The position numbers and the translations under genes are program-made. Source: DATBRG01 sp036560445 (GTDB taxonomy: Bacteria; Pseudomonadota; Gammaproteobacteria; Burkholderiales; Methylophilaceae). Taken from it: 64,000 nucleotides of DNA. The DNA lies in contig DATBRG010000003.1 of assembly GCA_036560445.1 (NCBI GenBank), positions 1 through 64,000 of the forward strand, written 5' to 3'. A model generated the notes under the pieces. That model was not told the origin of the DNA. It searched no databases and saw only the letters and a program-made list of their open reading frames with translations. This document shows positions 60,895 to 64,000 of the stretch, one piece after another. Numbering within the stretch: position 1 is the first letter of the stretch; every line of letters starts with the position of its first letter.

Positions 60895-61706
60895 CGCCAC
60901 TTATTATCTGTGCAGATGACTATGGACAAAGCTCTGCGATTGACGCTGGGATAATTGATCTTATTACGCAACAGCGATTAACCGCTACTTCTTGCCTGAC
61001 TCTTAGTCCTCGCTGGCTACAAGCCGCAAAACTGCTCACCCATGACATTCAGAAGCATGCGGATATTGGCCTGCATCTGGATTTCACACAATTTGGACAA
61101 CCGCAACACTCTCTGAGAGCACTGATTGTCCGGGCAATCAGTCACAGCCTTCCTCGCAAGGCTATCCAAGAATCCATTACCACTCAGCTAAACCGCTTTG
61201 AAGATAGCTTAGATAAAGCTCCAGACTATATTGATGGCCATCAGCATGTTCACCAATTGCCACAGATTCGAGATGCGCTTCTGGAGGCTATTGCGCAACG
61301 CTATGGCAACAAGCTCCCATGGTTAAGAATCGCGAGCCCTCCAAGGCATACTGGGCTAAAAGCTTGGGTGATTAGAAGTCTGGGGGCAAAAAAACTAGAT
61401 TCTGGTGCCAGAAAGCTTGGCTTACGTTGTAGCGAAAATCTGCTTGGGGTTTATGCTTTTGATGGCAGCACTGAAAGTTATATGGAAAGACTAACTGGCT
61501 GGCTGGCTGGCGCAAAGCATAGCGACAGCGTTTGTGTGCTTATGTGCCACCCAGCAAAACCCTTGAGCCCAGGAGGCGATGAGATAAACGACCCCATTTA
61601 TTATGCAAGACTGAGAGAGTTTGAGGTTTTTTCCAGCCCGGACTTTCCAATGTTGCTTGAGCAATATGGTATTCACCTTGCCCGCGGCAATACCATAAGC
61701 AATTAG
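60891..61706 (+). CDS. ChbG/HpnK-family carbohydrate deacetylase
   Basis: 271 residues. The metal-binding motifs are CADDYGQS near the start and DGHQHVHQLP in the middle. The family removes N-acetyl groups from chitobiose or N-acetylglucosamine-lipids (HpnK acts in hopanoid synthesis). In this cluster it may deacetylate the lipid-linked sugar before transfer. ATG 60891 overlaps the gtrA stop codon; the longer frame starts inside gtrA. Its stop interlocks with the next gene. Confidence 0.88.
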   Translation: MTPLIICADDYGQSSAIDAGIIDLITQQRLTATSCLTLSPRWLQAAKLLTHDIQKHADIGLHLDFTQFGQPQHSLRALIVRAISHSLPRKAIQESITTQLNRFEDSLDKAPDYIDGHQHVHQLPQIRDALLEAIAQRYGNKLPWLRIASPPRHTGLKAWVIRSLGAKKLDSGARKLGLRCSENLLGVYAFDGSTESYMERLTGWLAGAKHSDSVCVLMCHPAKPLSPGGDEINDPIYYARLREFEVFSSPDFPMLLEQYGIHLARGNTISN

Positions 61707-62152
61707 TTTAATTGCTTTGGACCTTTATTCGAGTTCATCACACAATATTCTGAACCATAGTTACCGCCACTGTCGTCAGGCTCATAGTAGAGCTTGCGGA
61801 AGCTCCAGTGTCCTTGAGCGTTTTTCTTAATAGTGGCGATACCTGTGCTACGTTCGGTAGCGTGCCCTTCGGTAAATTGGAAACTCAGTGCCAGTCTGTT
61901 CCCATCTGCTACAGCCTGGCCTAGGTAAGTAACTGAATTGACGGTTTCCACTTCGTAATGATAGGCGCCAAAAGTACCATAGCTGCTAGCACGGTTTAAC
62001 TTGAGCGTCACCGTAACCTCATAATCACCTATCAGTTCATTCGAGCCCCTGCATGAATAGACGCCACTATAATTCTGCCCAATAAAAGCTGGTCTTGCTT
62101 CAGCCACGCCGGCAAAGCCCAGCATGACCATTAGTACTACAAATTTCTTCAT
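61703..62152 (-). CDS. Small secreted protein of unknown function
   Basis: 149 residues with a Sec signal peptide (hydrophobic residues 5-17, cleavage near GVAEA-RP). The rest is beta-rich with two cysteines (YSCRGS and SEYCVMN) that could form a disulfide. No family recognised. It is monocistronic; its stop overlaps that of the deacetylase gene. Confidence 0.75.
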   Translation of the reverse strand: MKKFVVLMVMLGFAGVAEARPAFIGQNYSGVYSCRGSNELIGDYEVTVTLKLNRASSYGTFGAYHYEVETVNSVTYLGQAVADGNRLALSFQFTEGHATERSTGIATIKKNAQGHWSFRKLYYEPDDSGGNYGSEYCVMNSNKGPKQLN

Positions 62153-62339
62153 GCCGCTCTCTAGTATTCCAATAAAAAATCAACTCGTATTGTAACGCGT
62201 GAACAGCTAGTCATGTATGCACCTACATAATCATTTTTGTCTTTGTCAGGCCGCTGCATTATCATAATGTCTTCTGTAACAAGTCCAGTTCCAGCAAGCG
62301 TCATCAGCTCTTGCCTAGGCGCTCAAATCTCAGCCGTAT

Positions 62340-63953
62340 ATGCCAGATCAAGATAATCAGCACAACATTCGATCGCTATGGCGCTATAGCTGCTTTAATT
62401 TGTTTTTGCTGGTGTTACTTGGGGCATGGTTTTGGCAACAAAATCAGCCGGTAGCACTACCTGAAATCAAGCTGAATCCGGCGGCAAAACTTCAGTGTGT
62501 TTCATATTCGCCATACTACGGTAAAGAACAGACCCCGTTAGTTAAAGATACCCGAATCACTACCGCACAAATTGACCATGACCTGGCCTTACTAAGCCAA
62601 CATTTCCAATGCGTACGTATATACTCTGTCAGTCAAGGCCTCGATTATGTTCCGGAGGCCGCATCTAGGTTAGGTCTAAAGGTCATGCTCGGGGCCTGGA
62701 TCGGCTGGGTGAAAACAGATAATGACAAAGAGCTCAAACTAGCTACCACTCTGGCCAATCGCTACCCCAACACTGTCACCGCGCTTATCGTAGGCAACGA
62801 AGTCCTGCTAAGAGGCGAGCAGACCGAAGCGGCAATGCAGGATTACTTGCGTACTGCAAAACGGGCAACCAAAATCCCAGTGACTTATGCGGATGTATGG
62901 GAGTTCTGGCTTAAACATAGGGACATGGAGAAATCGGTCGATTTCGTCACGGTGCATGTGCTGCCATATTGGGAAGATGACCCGCAATCGATAAATCATG
63001 CAAGCCAGCATATAGCCACAGTAATGGATATGCTGTCTAAAAGTTTTACTAAACCACTGTTTATTGGTGAGACTGGCTGGCCAACACAAGGGCGTCAACG
63101 TGCAGGTTCGATACCCAGCCAGCTGAATCAGGCACGCTACATGCGTGAATTTATACAGCTAGCGCAGGCCAAAGATTGGCATTACAACCTGATTGAGGCG
63201 ATAGACCAACCATGGAAACGCAAACTGGAAGGCACAGTAGGCGGCTATTGGGGCCTTTACAGTACCGGGTTAGAAGCCAAATTTTATTTTAATGGCAGCG
63301 TAGCCGAACGCCACGATGGCTGGCGCCCACTATGCTGGGCTTTGCTTGGCATATTCGCATTTGGAGGTCTAGCTCTGGCAACAGGCAAGCATCGCCCATC
63401 CAACTTTTTGTCAGCAGCTAGCCTTGGCGCGCTGGTGGCAACAGTGGCTTTCCTGCAATTAGGCTATCTTGCAGCGGCATGTCGAGATACTATGGAATGG
63501 GCTGTCTTAGGCAGTGTGGCATTGGCGGGCTGGTTAGCCTTAACTGGCCTGCAATTTATGCTTTTAACAAACTTTGCCAGCCCGGCCAAAAATAAGTTGG
63601 CGAAAATAGCCATGTATTCCGGCTTGTTAGTATTAATCATTGGCGCAGCAATTGCCGGATGGCTCCAGATGACAGATGGCCGCTATCGTGACTTTCCATT
63701 GGTGATCTACGCCCTGCCCGCGCTGCAGTTATCCCTAGGCGCTTGGCTAACTGGCATCCAGATTAGAACTGGCTGGAATATTATTTATTCAATCTTTATT
63801 TATGTCTGTGGCGCAGTTGCCCTAGTAACGGCAGCAATTGCCGTCTGGCGGGAACCTAACAACCTTGCTGCAATATTATGGCTGGGTTTGAGCATCTTGC
63901 TGGCAAGTGCACTTTGGCCTAACCCTGACTTACAACCTGCGAAGAAGAATTGA
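62340..63953 (+). CDS. GH17-like domain membrane protein (beta-glucan synthesis)
   Basis: 537 residues. One N-terminal transmembrane helix leads to a periplasmic GH17-like barrel, with acids in IVGNEVLLRGE and FIGETGWPTQG at the expected catalytic positions, followed by about six helices from residue 325. This layout resembles bacterial beta-glucan remodelling or transferase proteins, often followed by a GT2 synthase gene. The partial gene at 63957 is in the right place to be it. No ribosome binding site is obvious. Confidence 0.8.
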   Translation: MPDQDNQHNIRSLWRYSCFNLFLLVLLGAWFWQQNQPVALPEIKLNPAAKLQCVSYSPYYGKEQTPLVKDTRITTAQIDHDLALLSQHFQCVRIYSVSQGLDYVPEAASRLGLKVMLGAWIGWVKTDNDKELKLATTLANRYPNTVTALIVGNEVLLRGEQTEAAMQDYLRTAKRATKIPVTYADVWEFWLKHRDMEKSVDFVTVHVLPYWEDDPQSINHASQHIATVMDMLSKSFTKPLFIGETGWPTQGRQRAGSIPSQLNQARYMREFIQLAQAKDWHYNLIEAIDQPWKRKLEGTVGGYWGLYSTGLEAKFYFNGSVAERHDGWRPLCWALLGIFAFGGLALATGKHRPSNFLSAASLGALVATVAFLQLGYLAAACRDTMEWAVLGSVALAGWLALTGLQFMLLTNFASPAKNKLAKIAMYSGLLVLIIGAAIAGWLQMTDGRYRDFPLVIYALPALQLSLGAWLTGIQIRTGWNIIYSIFIYVCGAVALVTAAIAVWREPNNLAAILWLGLSILLASALWPNPDLQPAKKN

Positions 63954-63956
63954 TCA

Positions 63957-64000
63957 ATGGCTGTTTTTGATTCCATTAAGCGCTACTCCAAGCCATTACT
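63957..64000 (+). CDS. Start of the next gene, possibly a GT2 glucan synthase (partial)
   Basis: ATG 63957 opens a frame, three bases after the GH17 stop codon, that stays open to the window edge (MAVFDSIKRYSKPL). Only 14 residues are visible. The synthase identity is inferred from the usual neighbour of GH17-like membrane genes and cannot be checked in this window. Confidence 0.4.
   Translation, partial: MAVFDSIKRYSKPL

Overview
The window looks like chromosomal DNA of a betaproteobacterium, most likely a methylotroph-type member of the Nitrosomonadales (Methylophilaceae-like). This placement is inferred from family content and gene order (smc-zipA-ligA, mutL near miaA, leuCDB, MsrPQ, PilU, a quinoprotein dehydrogenase) and not from a database search. 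It is densely coded: no gene-free stretch exceeds about 260 bp. I see no insertion sequence, integrase, prophage module, CRISPR array or rRNA. Small foreign-looking insertions are possible at 13507-14181 (beside tRNA genes) and 40145-40834 (between mutL and miaA).

Layout. 1-3222: end of an unknown gene, a small MscS-like membrane protein, DoxX and the periplasmic methionine sulfoxide reductase MsrPQ. 3314-12454 (minus strand): smc-zipA-ligA-cysQ and a periplasmic TPR protein. 12532-14181: queF, a tRNA-Ala/tRNA-Glu unit with a good sigma-70 promoter, and a 2OG-oxygenase-like gene. 14239-16442: a heavy-metal chaperone and an arsR-acr3-arsC arsenic operon whose palindromic operator runs into the arsR start codon. 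16446-18257: a lipoprotein quinoprotein dehydrogenase.

18391-28673 is the most striking block. It holds an ECF sigma factor with its anti-sigma factor, then a CarH/LitR-type B12-binding MerR regulator, followed by nine tightly spaced or overlapping genes: two cyclopropane-fatty-acid-synthase-like methyltransferases, DUF2878, DUF1295, a periplasmic DUF, a Blc lipocalin, a fatty acid desaturase, an FAD oxidoreductase and DUF1365. I read it as a probably light- or singlet-oxygen-responsive system for membrane fatty acid modification, with an unusual-lipid (possibly furan or branched fatty acid) product.

28677-42664: a methyltransferase, mnmC, a TPR/O-GlcNAc-transferase-like protein, an EAL-CBS-GGDEF-Cache protein, pilU, a DMT exporter, dapC, miaA, an HNH-type gene and mutL. 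42769-48896: the leuCDB operon with a clear terminator, an XRE/MmyB-like regulator, a small unknown gene and cimA (citramalate route to 2-oxobutyrate, which uses LeuCDB). 48975-53022: three alcohol dehydrogenase/quinone reductase genes and a TetR regulator with two matching operators, probably an electrophile or aldehyde response. 53091-56010: amiC, tsaE and, divergently, queG. 56007-64000: envelope glycan and lipid genes (two GT39/PMT-like proteins, GT2, GtrA, ChbG-like deacetylase, a GH17-like membrane protein and the start of its next gene).

Two arrangements recur. Many same-strand neighbours overlap by ATGA. Four convergent pairs end in interlocked stop codons that share four bases.
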